Shown here: positions 23,425 to 32,900 of the stretch, in pieces | Layout of the letters: every line of letters begins with the position of its first letter | Position numbering within the stretch: position 1 is the first letter of the stretch | The notes under the pieces: generated by a model | What the model was told of the DNA's origin: nothing | Seen by the model: only the letters and a program-made list of their open reading frames with translations | Databases searched by the model: none | Assembly: GCA_021155855.1 (NCBI GenBank) | Contig: JAJNAZ010000019.1 | Coordinates: 1 to 44,735 of the forward strand | From: Solirubrobacterales bacterium | Lineage (GTDB): Bacteria; Actinomycetota; Thermoleophilia; Solirubrobacterales; 70-9 | Length of the DNA stretch: 44,735 nucleotides | Reading direction: 5' to 3' | Program-made: the position numbers and the translations under genes

Positions 23425-24092
23425 CCGGCGTGCCGCCGATCGTCCATCGCGACGCCAGGTTCGCGGTGGTCGACAAGCCGGCGGGGCTCGTCGTTCATCC
23501 GGCGCCGGGCCACCGCGGTCCGACCCTGGTCGACGCGCTCGGCGACCTGCTCGGCGGCGGCGAGCCCGGGCGGCCCGGGATCGTGCAGCGCCTCGACCGC
23601 GACACCTCGGGGTTGATGGTGGTCGCCCGCGACGCGGAGGCCCACCGCCGGTTGGCGGCGATGATCAAGTCGCGCGAGGTGGAGCGCGCGTACGTGGCGC
23701 TCATCGAGGGCCGGCCGCGCTCGCGGTCGGGGACGATCGACGCGCCCCTGGGCCGCGATCATCGCGCGCCGGAGCGCCGTGCGGTGCGCGGCCGCGCGGC
23801 TCGCGAGGCCCGCACCCACTTCACCGTGCTCGAGGCGCTGCCCGCGGACACCCTGGTCGAGGCGCGGCTGGAGACCGGACGAACACACCAGGTCCGAGCC
23901 CACTTCGCCGCCATCGGCCACCCGCTGGCGGGCGACCCGCGCTACGGTCACGCCGGTCGCCATGGCCTCGAGCGCCAGTTCCTGCACAGCGCGCGGCTGC
24001 GGTTCCAGCACCCGTTCACCGGCGAGCGGCTGGCGTTCGAGTCGACGCTGCCGGCGGATCTGGCCGCGGCGCTGGAGCGGGCACGGGGATAG
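23421..24092 (+). CDS. rluD: RluD-type 23S rRNA pseudouridine synthase
   Basis: The 223-residue protein is an RluA-family pseudouridine synthase. VVDKPAGLVVHPAPGH opens the core, the catalytic Asp is Asp59 in VQRLDRDTSGLMVVA, and TGRTHQVRAHFAAIGHPLAGDPRYG completes the active site in overlapping shorter blocks. No N-terminal S4 domain is present, which makes it shorter than the classic RluD of about 300 residues. Start GTG 23421 overlaps the lspA stop. The exact uridine target is not deducible, so RluD is the family-level call. Confidence 0.85.
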   Translation: MTGVPPIVHRDARFAVVDKPAGLVVHPAPGHRGPTLVDALGDLLGGGEPGRPGIVQRLDRDTSGLMVVARDAEAHRRLAAMIKSREVERAYVALIEGRPRSRSGTIDAPLGRDHRAPERRAVRGRAAREARTHFTVLEALPADTLVEARLETGRTHQVRAHFAAIGHPLAGDPRYGHAGRHGLERQFLHSARLRFQHPFTGERLAFESTLPADLAAALERARG

Positions 24093-24113
24093 GCAGGGCG
24101 GGCGGCGGGCCGG

Positions 24114-24130
24114 GGCGTCGAGCCGACGCC
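24114..24130. terminator. Hairpin after rluD
   Basis: GGCGTCG (24114-24120) and CGACGCC (24124-24130) form a perfect 7-bp stem with an AGC loop, 21 nt after the rluD stop and directly before the candidate rpsB promoter. No T-run follows, so termination is inferred. Confidence 0.45.
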
Positions 24131-24131
24131 A

Positions 24132-24161
24132 TAGACGGCCGATGTCGCGCCCGTCTAGAAT
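24132..24161 (+). promoter_or_regulatory. Candidate rpsB-tsf promoter
   Basis: TAGACG (24132-24137) and TAGAAT (24156-24161) are 18 nt apart. Transcription from here gives a leader of about 110 nt before rpsB. Confidence 0.5.
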
Positions 24162-24177
24162 CCCCGGCGTCCAGCAA

Positions 24178-24230
24178 CCGACCCCTCGACGGTCGGACGG
24201 GGCCCTGCCCGGCGCGAATCGACTGCCGGG
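24178..24230 (+). promoter_or_regulatory. Structured rpsB leader
   Basis: Two hairpins are visible: CCGACC (24178-24183) with GGTCGG (24191-24196), and CCCGGC (24208-24213) with GCCGGG (24225-24230). CCCC of the first can alternatively pair with GGGG after it. Such leaders often let S2 control its own mRNA; that role is inferred. Confidence 0.4.
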
Positions 24231-24279
24231 TCCCCGCGAGTCGCGAGGGAGACAGACAACGAGACCAAGGGAGCATTCG

Positions 24280-25152
24280 ATGTCCGAGCCCGGACTCAAG
24301 GACCTGCTGCGGGCGGGCGTTCACTTCGGCCACCAGACGCGCCGCTGGAACCCGCGCATGCGCCGCTACATCCACGGCGAGCGCGACGGGATCCACATCA
24401 TCGACCTGCTGCAGACCGAGCACCTGCTGGCCGAGGCGCGCCGGTTCGCGGCCGAGATCGCCGGCAAGGGCGGCTCGATCCTGTTCGTGGGCACCAAGAA
24501 GCAGGCGCGCGACTCGATCAAGGCATGGGCCGAGCGGTGCGGGATGCCGTTCGTCAACCAGCGCTGGCTCGGCGGCCTGCTGACCAACTTCCACACGATC
24601 TCCGCCCGAATCGACCGCCTGCACGAGCTCAACTCGCTCAAGGAGGGGGGTCAGCTCGAGCTGCTGCCGACCAAGGAGCGGATGTCGATGGAGGCGGGGC
24701 TGGAGAAGCTCGAATACAACCTCGGCGGGGTCCGCGATATGAAACGCCTGCCCCAGGCCGCGCTGATCATCGACCTGAAGACGGAGGCGATCGCGGTGCG
24801 CGAGTGCGAGCGCCTGCAGATCCCGATCCTCGGCCTGGTCGACTCCAATGTCGACCCGGTATCGGTCGCCTTCCCGATCCCCGGCAACGACGATTCGATG
24901 CGCTCCTGCGAGCTGGTGATCTCGACGGTCGGCGAGGGCATCGAGCAGGCAGCGACCGCGTACCGCGAGGCCGAGGCCAAGCGCCGCGCCGAGGAGGAGG
25001 AGCGGCGGCGCCTCGAGGCAGAGGAGAAGGCGCGCCGCGAGGCCGAGGAGGCCGCCGCGAAGGCGGCCGAGGCGCAGGCCGCAGCCGCTCAGGCCCCCGA
25101 GGGACAAGCCCCGCCGCCGGCTCAGCCCCAGGCACCCCGGGAGGCCGGCTGA
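24280..25152 (+). CDS. rpsB: 30S ribosomal protein S2 with a long C-terminal coiled-coil tail
   Basis: S2 binds the 30S head/body junction with S1-like partners. The core is intact: LKDLLRAGVHFGHQTRRWNP, GIHIIDLLQT, FVGTKKQAR, NQRWLGGLLTNF, LGGVRDMKRLPQA, VDSNVDPVSVAFPIPGNDD. From about residue 232 a Glu/Arg/Ala-rich helix (EAEAKRRAEEEERRRLEAEE) and an Ala/Gln/Pro-rich end extend the protein to 290 residues, longer than the ~250 typical. ATG 24280 is preceded by AAGGGAG about 8 nt upstream. Its stop shares one base with the tsf ATG. Confidence 0.97.
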   Translation: MSEPGLKDLLRAGVHFGHQTRRWNPRMRRYIHGERDGIHIIDLLQTEHLLAEARRFAAEIAGKGGSILFVGTKKQARDSIKAWAERCGMPFVNQRWLGGLLTNFHTISARIDRLHELNSLKEGGQLELLPTKERMSMEAGLEKLEYNLGGVRDMKRLPQAALIIDLKTEAIAVRECERLQIPILGLVDSNVDPVSVAFPIPGNDDSMRSCELVISTVGEGIEQAATAYREAEAKRRAEEEERRRLEAEEKARREAEEAAAKAAEAQAAAAQAPEGQAPPPAQPQAPREAG

Positions 25153-25763
25153 TGGCGGTCACCGCCAAGGACGTCAAGGCGCTTCGGGATCGCACCGGGG
25201 CGGCGATGATGGACAGTAAGGCGGCGCTCGAGGAGGCCGGCGGCGATCCCGAGAAGGCGATCGAGATCCTCCGAGTCAAGGGTCAGGCCTCGGCGGCGAA
25301 GCGGGCCGGCAGGGAGACCGGCGAAGGCCTCGTCGAGTCCTACATCCACGCCAACGGCAAGGTCGGCGCCCTGGTCGAGGTCCAGTGCGAGACCGACTTC
25401 GTCGCCCGTAACGACGACTTCAAGGAGTTCGCCCGCGAGATCGCGATCCACATCGCCGGCACCAATCCGCCGCCGCGTTACGTCTCCGTCGATGAGATCC
25501 CGGAGGCCGAGCGCGAGGCCGAGCGCCGGGTGTTCGAGGCCAAGGCGAAGGAGGAGGGCAAGCCCGACCGCGTGGTCGAGCGGATCGTCGAGGGCCAGCT
25601 CTCGAAGTGGGCGAAGGAGGTGGCGCTGCTCGAGCAGGAGCACATCCGCGCCGACCGCTACGAGGGCAAGACGATCGAGCAGCTGCGCGCCGAGCTCGCC
25701 TCGAAGACGGGCGAAAACGTCCAGGTCGCCCGCTTCGCCTGCTTTCGGGTCGGCGAGGGCTAG
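25152..25763 (+). CDS. tsf: Elongation factor Ts
   Basis: EF-Ts exchanges GDP on EF-Tu. The 203-residue protein is the short form common in Gram-positive and thermophilic lineages. It has the UBA-like N-terminus ([22 protein letters not shown]), the EF-Tu-contacting TDFVARN motif in [26 protein letters not shown] and the ending [17 protein letters not shown] 25152 uses the last A of the rpsB stop, so rpsB-tsf translation is coupled. Confidence 0.96.
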   Translation: MAVTAKDVKALRDRTGAAMMDSKAALEEAGGDPEKAIEILRVKGQASAAKRAGRETGEGLVESYIHANGKVGALVEVQCETDFVARNDDFKEFAREIAIHIAGTNPPPRYVSVDEIPEAEREAERRVFEAKAKEEGKPDRVVERIVEGQLSKWAKEVALLEQEHIRADRYEGKTIEQLRAELASKTGENVQVARFACFRVGEG

Positions 25764-25813
25764 TCCCGGTCATCTAGCCGCAACCGTGCCACGGCGAACG
25801 TGTTTATGTCTGC

Positions 25814-26926
25814 GTGCGGCTGAGCCCAGGGATCGGAGCGGTCGCGGCGACCGTCGCAGCCCTCGGGGGCGTGGCGCTCGCCAACGCGCCGGCGCCGGAG
25901 CGGGGCGCCGCAGACCCACTGGAGCTCGCCGTCGGCGTGGTCCCGCAACGACCGCTGGAGCCAGGCGAGGGGCTCGCGATGCGCCGAGCGGGCATCGGAT
26001 GGACGCGCGTCTGGCTCAGCTGGGCCGGCGCCGAGCAGACGAGGGGCAAATACGACTGGGGCCGGTCCGACGAGCTGATCGGCGCCGCGAGCGGGGAGGG
26101 GCTCTCGGTGCTGCCGATGCTGTTCGGCTCTCCGCAGTGGGCCGCGCAGCGGGATCGGCATCCGTGCTGGGGGCACGGATGCATCCCGTTCGCACCCGCA
26201 TCGAGCGAGACCCGGGACGCCTTCGCCCAGTTCGCCGGCGCCGCGGCACGCCGCTATGGGCCGAGCGGCGCCTTCTGGGCTCAGCACCCCGCCGTTCCCT
26301 ATCGGCCGATCCGCGTGTGGCAGGTCTGGAACGAGCAGAACATGAACGCGTTCTTTCGCCCCAGGGCGGACGCGGAAGCCTACGCCGCCCTGGTGGCGCC
26401 GGCAGCCGAGCAAATCCACGACCAAGACCCCGAGGCGCAGGTCCTGCTCGGAGGGATGTTCGGTCCTCGAAACCGCCGGGGCCTGGTGGCCACCACGAGG
26501 TTCTTGGCCGACCTCTACGGCGAGCCTCAGGTCGCGGGCAGCTTCGACGCCGTCGCGATCCATCCGTACAGCGGCAGCGCGCTCGGAGCGCTGCAGCAGG
26601 TCCGCCGGGTTCGGCGCACGATCCATCGCCACGGCTCCGGCGAGTCGATCTGGGTGACCGAGATCGGCTGGGCGTCGGGCGGGCGGCGAGGCCTGGATCT
26701 GGTCAAGGACCGGCGGCGCCAGGCGCGTCTGTTGCGCCGGATGTTCAGCCGCTTTGTGAGCAAGCACGAGTCCTGGGACCTGGGAGGCGCGTTCTGGTAC
26801 GCGTGGCGAGACACCGAGCGCGGGATGGCGGTCTGCGGCTGGTGCGCACGCGCGGGTCTGATCTCGCGGAGCGGGAGGCCCAAGCCTGCTTACCGGATGT
26901 TGCGGCGCGTGCTCTCGCCGCGGTAG
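25814..26926 (+). CDS. Secreted clan GH-A-like glycoside hydrolase
   Basis: The 370-residue protein has a signal-like N-terminus ([20 protein letters not shown]) and a TIM-barrel pattern of retaining glycosidases: Glu174 as probable acid/base in VWQVWNEQN and Glu283 as probable nucleophile in [12 protein letters not shown]-like AIHPYSG and FWYAWRD near the C-terminus also fit GH5/GH39/GH30-like enzymes. It probably acts on a polysaccharide outside the cell; the substrate is unknown. It sits between tsf and pyrH, which are usually adjacent, with 50 nt before it and 38 nt after it, and has no Shine-Dalgarno before GTG 25814. Confidence 0.75.
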   Translation: MRLSPGIGAVAATVAALGGVALANAPAPERGAADPLELAVGVVPQRPLEPGEGLAMRRAGIGWTRVWLSWAGAEQTRGKYDWGRSDELIGAASGEGLSVLPMLFGSPQWAAQRDRHPCWGHGCIPFAPASSETRDAFAQFAGAAARRYGPSGAFWAQHPAVPYRPIRVWQVWNEQNMNAFFRPRADAEAYAALVAPAAEQIHDQDPEAQVLLGGMFGPRNRRGLVATTRFLADLYGEPQVAGSFDAVAIHPYSGSALGALQQVRRVRRTIHRHGSGESIWVTEIGWASGGRRGLDLVKDRRRQARLLRRMFSRFVSKHESWDLGGAFWYAWRDTERGMAVCGWCARAGLISRSGRPKPAYRMLRRVLSPR

Positions 26927-26948
26927 AACGCCGCGGCCCGGCCACGGG

Positions 26949-26954
26949 TAGGCT
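26949..26954 (+). promoter_or_regulatory. Candidate -10 (leaderless) of pyrH
   Basis: TAGGCT lies 10 nt before the pyrH ATG. A separate promoter here would free pyrH-frr-uppS-cdsA from the glycosidase gene. Confidence 0.4.
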
Positions 26955-26964
26955 CTCGCCGCCG

Positions 26965-27744
26965 ATGGCGGACCCAGTCTTCAAGCGCGTGTTGCTGAAG
27001 ATCTCCGGCGAGGCCCTGATGGGTTCGCTGGACTACGGTACCGACCCCGATCGCGTGCACCAGATCGCGGCCCAGGTCCACCAGGTCACCGGGCGCGGGG
27101 TGGAGGTCGCCGTGGTCGTCGGCGCGGGCAACATCTACCGCGGCCTCGCGGGCGCTGCGGAGGGCATGGATCGTGCGACCGCCGACTACATGGGCATGCT
27201 GGCGACCGTGCTCAACGCGCTCACGCTTCAGGACGCGCTCGAGGGCCTCGGTACGCATACGCGAGTGCAGTCCGCGATCGCGGTCACCGAGGTGGCCGAG
27301 CCCTATATCCGGCGGCGCGCGATCCGCCACCTCGAGAAGGGCCGGGTGGTGATCTTCGCCGCCGGCACCGGCAATCCGTTCTTCACAACCGACACCGCCG
27401 CGGCCCTGCGCGCGCTCGAGATCCACGCCGAGGCGATCCTGATGGCCAAGCACGGGGTCGAGGGCGTCTACGATGCCGACCCGTCGGAGGTCCCCGACGC
27501 GAACTTCCTGCCGGAGATCACGCACATGGAGGCGATCGAGCGCGGCCTGCGGGTGATGGACTCGACCGCGCTGTCGCTGTGCATGGACAACGCCCTGCCG
27601 ATCCATGTCTTCAACGTGGCGGACGAGCGCAACATAGATAGGATCGTCGGCGGTGAGCGGGTGGGGACGATCGTCCGGCCCTCCCGCGAGCCTGTCGCCC
27701 GCGGACGCGAAGCGGAGCGGGCGGCAGCCGAGAATCATGAGTGA
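26965..27744 (+). CDS. pyrH: UMP kinase
   Basis: PyrH phosphorylates UMP to UDP as a hexamer. ATG 26965 gives 259 residues starting [20 protein letters not shown], the family N-terminus. [50 protein letters not shown] and [14 protein letters not shown] (in shorter blocks) are all diagnostic. The last ~20 residues are unusual: their codons include the hairpin repeat at 27696-27723, adding a charged tail ([19 protein letters not shown]) beyond the usual ending VGTIV. Its stop overlaps the frr start by 8 nt. Confidence 0.95.
   Translation: MADPVFKRVLLKISGEALMGSLDYGTDPDRVHQIAAQVHQVTGRGVEVAVVVGAGNIYRGLAGAAEGMDRATADYMGMLATVLNALTLQDALEGLGTHTRVQSAIAVTEVAEPYIRRRAIRHLEKGRVVIFAAGTGNPFFTTDTAAALRALEIHAEAILMAKHGVEGVYDADPSEVPDANFLPEITHMEAIERGLRVMDSTALSLCMDNALPIHVFNVADERNIDRIVGGERVGTIVRPSREPVARGREAERAAAENHE
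27696..27723 (+). repeat. Hairpin repeat core, copy 3, inside the pyrH 3' end
   Basis: CGCCCGC (27696-27702) and GCGGGCG (27717-27723) form a perfect 7-bp stem around the same 14-mer, GGACGCGAAGCGGA (27703-27716), found in copies 1 and 2. The arms differ in sequence from the other copies but still pair. It is translated as part of the PyrH tail. Confidence 0.7.
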
Positions 27745-28303
27745 GATCACTGACGAATTTCTCGCTGACGCCAAACAGCGGATGGGCAAGTCCGTCGAGG
27801 CCTGCCGCCACGAGCTGGCCACGGTTCGCACCGGGCGCGCCTCGCCGCACCTGCTCGACCGCCTCAACGTCGACTACTACGGCGTCGAGACGCCGATCAA
27901 GCAGCTCGCCCAGGTGGCCGCGACCGACGCCCGGCTGCTCACCCTGACCCCGTTCGACAGGAACTCGATCGGCACGATCGAGAAGGCGATCATGGAGTCC
28001 GACCTAGGCCTGACGCCCAACAATGACGGCAACGTGATCCGCCTGCAGATCCCCGAGCTCAACGAGGAACGTCGACGCGAGCTGGTCAAGGTCGTCCACG
28101 GCGTCGCCGAGGAGGGCAAGGTGGCGGTGCGCAACATTCGCCGCGACGTGATGCACGACCTGCGTGAGCTGAAGAAGGAGGGCGAGGTCGGCGAGGACGA
28201 CGAGCGCCGCGCCGAAGCCGAGCTGCAGAAGCGCACCGACGAGGCCACCAGCGAGATCGACGGGCTGCTGAAGGCCAAGGAAGAAGAGATCCTCGAGGTG
28301 TGA
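27737..28303 (+). CDS. frr: Ribosome recycling factor
   Basis: RRF splits the post-termination ribosome with EF-G. From ATG 27737, inside the pyrH end, it is 188 residues. Family segments are [74 protein letters not shown] and [20 protein letters not shown] (the last just 20 long). It lies between pyrH and uppS as in most bacteria and overlaps uppS by 4 nt. Confidence 0.96.
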   Translation: MSEITDEFLADAKQRMGKSVEACRHELATVRTGRASPHLLDRLNVDYYGVETPIKQLAQVAATDARLLTLTPFDRNSIGTIEKAIMESDLGLTPNNDGNVIRLQIPELNEERRRELVKVVHGVAEEGKVAVRNIRRDVMHDLRELKKEGEVGEDDERRAEAELQKRTDEATSEIDGLLKAKEEEILEV

Positions 28304-28980
28304 GCTCGGCGAGGGGCTCCGGACCGCGCTACGTCGCCATCATCACGGACGGGAACGGGCGCTGGGCCGCGGAGCGGGGCCTGCCGGCGATCGAGGGCCA
28401 CAGCGCCGGCGCCGACGTGGTCAAGGCCCGGTTGCGCGACGCGGCCGAGCTCGGGATCCGGGAGCTGACCGTGTTCTCCTTCTCGACCGAGAACTGGCAG
28501 CGCCCCGCAGCCGAGGTCGACGGGCTGATGACGATGTTCGCCGAGCGCATCGACCGCGAGACGCCGGAGCTCGATGCCGAGGGTGTGCGGATGCGGTTCA
28601 TCGGCCGTCGTGATGGCATCGCCGTCGGGCTCCTACGGCGCATGGAGTGGGCGGAGGAGGTGACCGCCGCGAACGAACGGATCACCCTGTTCGTCGCCTT
28701 CAACTACGGCGGCAGGGCCGAGATCGTCGACGCCGCACGCGCCTTCGCGGGAGATTCCGAGGCGGAGTTTCGCCGCCACCTCTACGCCGCTGAGATGCAC
28801 GACCCCGACCTGCTCATCCGCACCAGCGGCGAACAACGGATCTCCAACTTCATGCTCTGGCAGTGCGCCTACTCCGAGCTCGTGTTCCGCGACGAGCTGT
28901 GGCCGGACTTCGGCCGCGACGCGTTCGAGGCGGCGCTGGCCGAGTACGAGCGCCGTCAGCGGCGGTTCGGAGGGCGCTGA
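28300..28980 (+). CDS. uppS: Isoprenyl transferase (undecaprenyl diphosphate synthase family)
   Basis: The enzyme condenses isopentenyl diphosphate in cis to make the lipid carrier for cell wall synthesis. GTG 28300 overlaps the frr stop; 226 residues. The active-site segment is VAIITDGNGRWAAERGLP with Asp17; the residue before it is Thr16 where most relatives have Met. EGHSAGADVV, FSTENWQRP, FNYGGRAEIVDA and the RTSGEQRISNFMLWQ/ELWPDF region complete the family pattern. The chain length of the product cannot be told from sequence. Confidence 0.94.
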   Translation: MSSARGSGPRYVAIITDGNGRWAAERGLPAIEGHSAGADVVKARLRDAAELGIRELTVFSFSTENWQRPAAEVDGLMTMFAERIDRETPELDAEGVRMRFIGRRDGIAVGLLRRMEWAEEVTAANERITLFVAFNYGGRAEIVDAARAFAGDSEAEFRRHLYAAEMHDPDLLIRTSGEQRISNFMLWQCAYSELVFRDELWPDFGRDAFEAALAEYERRQRRFGGR

Positions 28981-28982
28981 GG

Positions 28983-29930
28983 ATGGAGCGCGGAGGCTCT
29001 CGCTTCGACGAGGACACCCAGCCCTTCGACGCGGAGCTCGACTTCGAGCGGCCGCGCCGCCGTCGCCCGCCGCCACCCCCGCCGCTGCCCGCCGAGCCGG
29101 GCCCGCCGCGGGAGCCCCGGGGCCCGAGGCGCAGGCGCTCGGAGACGCTCGCCAGGGTCGCCTGGGCGCTGCCCTGGATTGCGATCGTGGTCACGATCAC
29201 GATCGTCGGCGGCGAGCTGTTCGCGGCGGCGATGATCGGCTTTGCCTGCGTAGGGATCGAGGAGCTGTTCCGGATGGCCCGCGAGGCGCGGCCCTTCGTT
29301 CTCGTCGCCTACGCGGCCGCCGCCGCCCTCGTCGTCGCCGCCCTCTACGGGACGCACTTCCAGCTCGTGATCGTGCTCGCGGCGACGATTCCGATGCTGT
29401 TCGCTGCCGCGCTCACGCGCGCAGACCGCGAGGGGGTGACCGTCTCGATCGCGGTCACGCTGCTCGGCGTGATCTGGATTGGGATCCCGTTCGCCCACGC
29501 GGTCCTCTTGCGCGAGCTTCCCGACCACGGTGCGGGGCTGCTGGTCGACGTGCTCGTCGCCACCTTCGTCGCCGACACCGCCGCCTACGCCGGCGGCCGC
29601 CTCTTCGGCCGCCATCGCCTGGCGCCGACGCTGTCGCCGAACAAGACGCTCGAGGGCTTCGCCTTCGGTTTCGTCGGCGGCACGATGGGGTTCTGGTTCG
29701 CGGGCCTGTACCAGGACTGGCTCCCCGGGATCGACGCGCTGCTGATGGGCATGTGTGTGGCCGCGCTGGCGCCGGTCGGCGACCTGTTCGAGTCGATGAT
29801 CAAGCGCGACCTGCGGATCAAGGACTCGGGCACCATCTTCGGCCCCCACGGCGGCCTGCTCGACCGCCTCGATGCGGTCATCTTCACGATCGTCGCCGGC
29901 TACTACCTGGCGATCGCATTGGTGTACTGA
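28983..29930 (+). CDS. cdsA: Phosphatidate cytidylyltransferase
   Basis: CdsA makes CDP-diacylglycerol, the precursor of anionic phospholipids. The 315-residue protein has a proline/arginine-rich cytoplasmic N-terminus (to about residue 52) followed by multiple membrane helices. LSPNKTLEGFAFGFVGG and the C-terminal signature SMIKRDLRIKDSG with PHGGLLDRLDA are diagnostic; the signature reads FGPHGG rather than the more usual LPGHGG, which the family pattern permits. ATG 28983 lies 2 nt after the uppS stop. In most relatives dxr follows directly; here the regulator gene ends convergently 11 nt away. Confidence 0.93.
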   Translation: MERGGSRFDEDTQPFDAELDFERPRRRRPPPPPPLPAEPGPPREPRGPRRRRSETLARVAWALPWIAIVVTITIVGGELFAAAMIGFACVGIEELFRMAREARPFVLVAYAAAAALVVAALYGTHFQLVIVLAATIPMLFAAALTRADREGVTVSIAVTLLGVIWIGIPFAHAVLLRELPDHGAGLLVDVLVATFVADTAAYAGGRLFGRHRLAPTLSPNKTLEGFAFGFVGGTMGFWFAGLYQDWLPGIDALLMGMCVAALAPVGDLFESMIKRDLRIKDSGTIFGPHGGLLDRLDAVIFTIVAGYYLAIALVY

Positions 29931-29941
29931 GCGAGCCGGCG

Positions 29942-32900
29942 CTACCTGACCCAGAGCTGATCCTTGAGCAGACCGAACACCGGGTGCTGCTGCACGTTCT
30001 CCACCCGCTCCGACACGAGAACGGAGGACTTTCGGTTCAGCAGCCCGACCGCGGGTGCCGCGTCGGTGATTCTGCGATCGGCGTCTGCCCAGAACTCGCT
30101 CGGCGCGACCGGATTCGTCCCTTGCCCGCTGAGCGTACGATCGATCTCGGCGTCGAGCGTGCGGTCGCAGTAGCGGGAGAGGTTCTCCGGTGTGTCGCAG
30201 TCGTAGATCGGGAGGACGAAGTTGGACGGCGCGAGGGAATCGGCGTACCAGCCGTTGTAGCCGATCTGGATGCGTGAATCCGGGTCGTAGGCGGCCGAGT
30301 AGTACGCACCGGTTGGTAGCAGCCGCAGCGAGCTTCGATAGCCGAGCTCGTCAAGGAGCGAGACGAAGTAGCGCGCGATTCGTTTTCGGTCCGGAAAGGC
30401 CCAGACCTTGACACGTGCCCCCTGCGTCCCTGAGGCTTCGACGAGGCGCTGCGCCCTCGCCAGGTCGGGGGCGGTCCAGGTCCCGGCGGGATTCGGGTTC
30501 AGCGTGTACGGACAGTAGGCACGGTGACCCGGGGATCCGGGCGGGATGATTTGACAGGTCGGCTGCGCAAGCCGGCTTCCACCCGCGAGAGCGACCACCA
30601 GGCGGCGATCGACGGCGTAGTTGAGCGCCCGCCGCACACGGGCGTCGTCGAACGGCGGCAGGCGGGTGTTGAGGAACATGAAGTCGGTCTCGGGCAGGGG
30701 CGCCGAATGCAGCCGGTCGGCGTCGCGGACCGCGAGCGCGCGCACGCCGGCGGGCGACAGCGGACCGCCGAAGTCCCCGGAGACGGTGACCACATCCGCC
30801 TGCCCGTCTTCGACCGCGGCGACCTGCGACTCCGCGTCGGCACCCACGTCGATCACGACCTCGTCGGGGAAGCTGTCCGGTCGTGCCTCCTCCGACCAGA
30901 CCTCGAACTCGGGGTTGCGAACGAGGCGCCCGCCGCGCTGGGGGTCGAAGTCGGCGATTCGATACGGCCCGGTGCCCGGCAGCGCTCGCCGGGCAAAGCG
31001 CAGCGGGCTGTCCCCGGGCACCACACTCGCCAGCGGGATCGTCAGCTTGTGGAGAAACTCGGCGTCGGGAGCGTTCAGGTTGACGGTGATCGTCCCGGCC
31101 TCCGCGTCGGTCTCGATCCCTTGCGAGAGGTCGCAAGCTCGGGGCTCCTGGACGCAATGCCGGGCGCCCACGATGCCGTCGAAGTAGCCGGGGAAATCGC
31201 CTCCGTTGACACGCAGCAGGCGCTCCATTGAGCTGCGGAAGTCCTCCGGCTGGACCGGCGAACCGTCGGAGAAGCGGATGTCCGGCCGCAGCTCGAACAC
31301 GTATGTCCTTCCGTCCGGACTCGGCTCAGGTAGGTCGGTGGCGAGGTTGGCGACAAGGGCCGAGCCCGCCGCGCCGCCGGCCCGCCGGTAGGTCACCAGG
31401 CCGTCGTAGGTCAATTCTGCGAGGTCCCAGCTCTGCTCGTTGTGGTAGGCGATTGGATCGGCGCAGCGGCACGGGATCGGGCCGGGGTCCTCCCACTCGA
31501 CCCGCAGGGTGCCGCCACGATGGCTTTCGCGCGAAGCGAGTACCGCCGTCCACAATGTGCCGCCTGCGAGTGCCAGGCCGCTGGGGCTGCCGCCGACCTC
31601 GATCGTCTCGCTCACCTCACCCGTGTCCGGCTCGAGCCGCGACACGGTGCCGTCCGCGGCGTTCGCCACCCAGACCGCTCCGTCGCCGACGGCGATTGCG
31701 CTTGGGTCGGTGCCGACCTCGACGGTGCTGGTGACCGCGTCGGTGGACGGATCGATGCGCGAGACGGTGCCGTCGTCGCGGTTCGCGACCCAGACGGCGC
31801 CTTCGCCGAACGCGACGCTCGCCGGACCGTGGCCGACCCCGATCGATTCGGAGACCCGGCCCGGGTCGGGCTCGATGCGGACAAGCGCGTCGGCGTCCTC
31901 GTCTGCGATCCACAACGATCCGGCGCCGGCGGCGATCGCCGTCGGGCTCGCGCCCACCGGCAGGCGGTCGGTCACCTCGCCGCGAGCGAGATCGATCCGC
32001 ACCAGCGCGCCGTCGACGGAGGCGAGGGCCCATAAGTCTCCATACGCGACAGCGACCCCGGTCGGGCCGTTACCGACCTTGAGCGATCCCACGACCCGGT
32101 TGGCCCCCGGATCGACCTGGGCGACCGTGCCGTCCGTAGCGTTGGCAACCCATGCGAATCCCTCGCCCAGGGCCATGCCGGCCGGTTGTCCGCCGATGTC
32201 GATCCTCGTTACCTGTCGGGACTCGGCATCGATCCGGGAGACGCCGTCCTCAAGCGTGTCAGCGATCCAAACGGAGTCGGCATCCGCCGCCGACGGGCCT
32301 GGCGCGCCGCCGACCGGGATCTGCGCACGGACGTCGCCGGTGGCCGGGTCGAGGAGTCCGACGGAGTTCTCAGCGATCGTGGTGCTCGCTTCGTCGCCAC
32401 CCGAGAAAAGACCGATCGCAAGCAGGGCGACCGCCGCGGCGATCGCAGCGATCACCAGCGCGGCTGGGACTCGGCGCGGCGCACGCCTCGCGGTCTCCGG
32501 TGGCTCCGGGCCTTGGAGCGCAGGAACCTCGGGCGCCGTCACCGGCGCTCTTTCGAGCGCCGGATCGTGGCGCAGGATCGCGTCGTGCAGGTCGCGCAGC
32601 TCGGGGCCGGGCTCGACCCCGACCTCCTCGACGAGCGTCTGCCGGGCCTTGCGGTAGCCCTCGAGGGCCTCGGCTTGGCGCCCGCAGCGGTAGAGCGCGA
32701 GCATCTGCAGGCGCCGCAGGCGCTCGCGCAGCGGATGCTGGGCGATCAGCGGTTCGAGCTCGGAGGCGACGGCCGCGTGACGGCCGAGCTCCAGGTCAGC
32801 CTCGATCCGCTCCTCGAGCGCCGCCACGCGGAGCTCGTCGAGACGGGCGGCCTCCGCCTGCGCGAACGGCTCGAACGCCAGGTCGGCGAGCGCCGGACCA

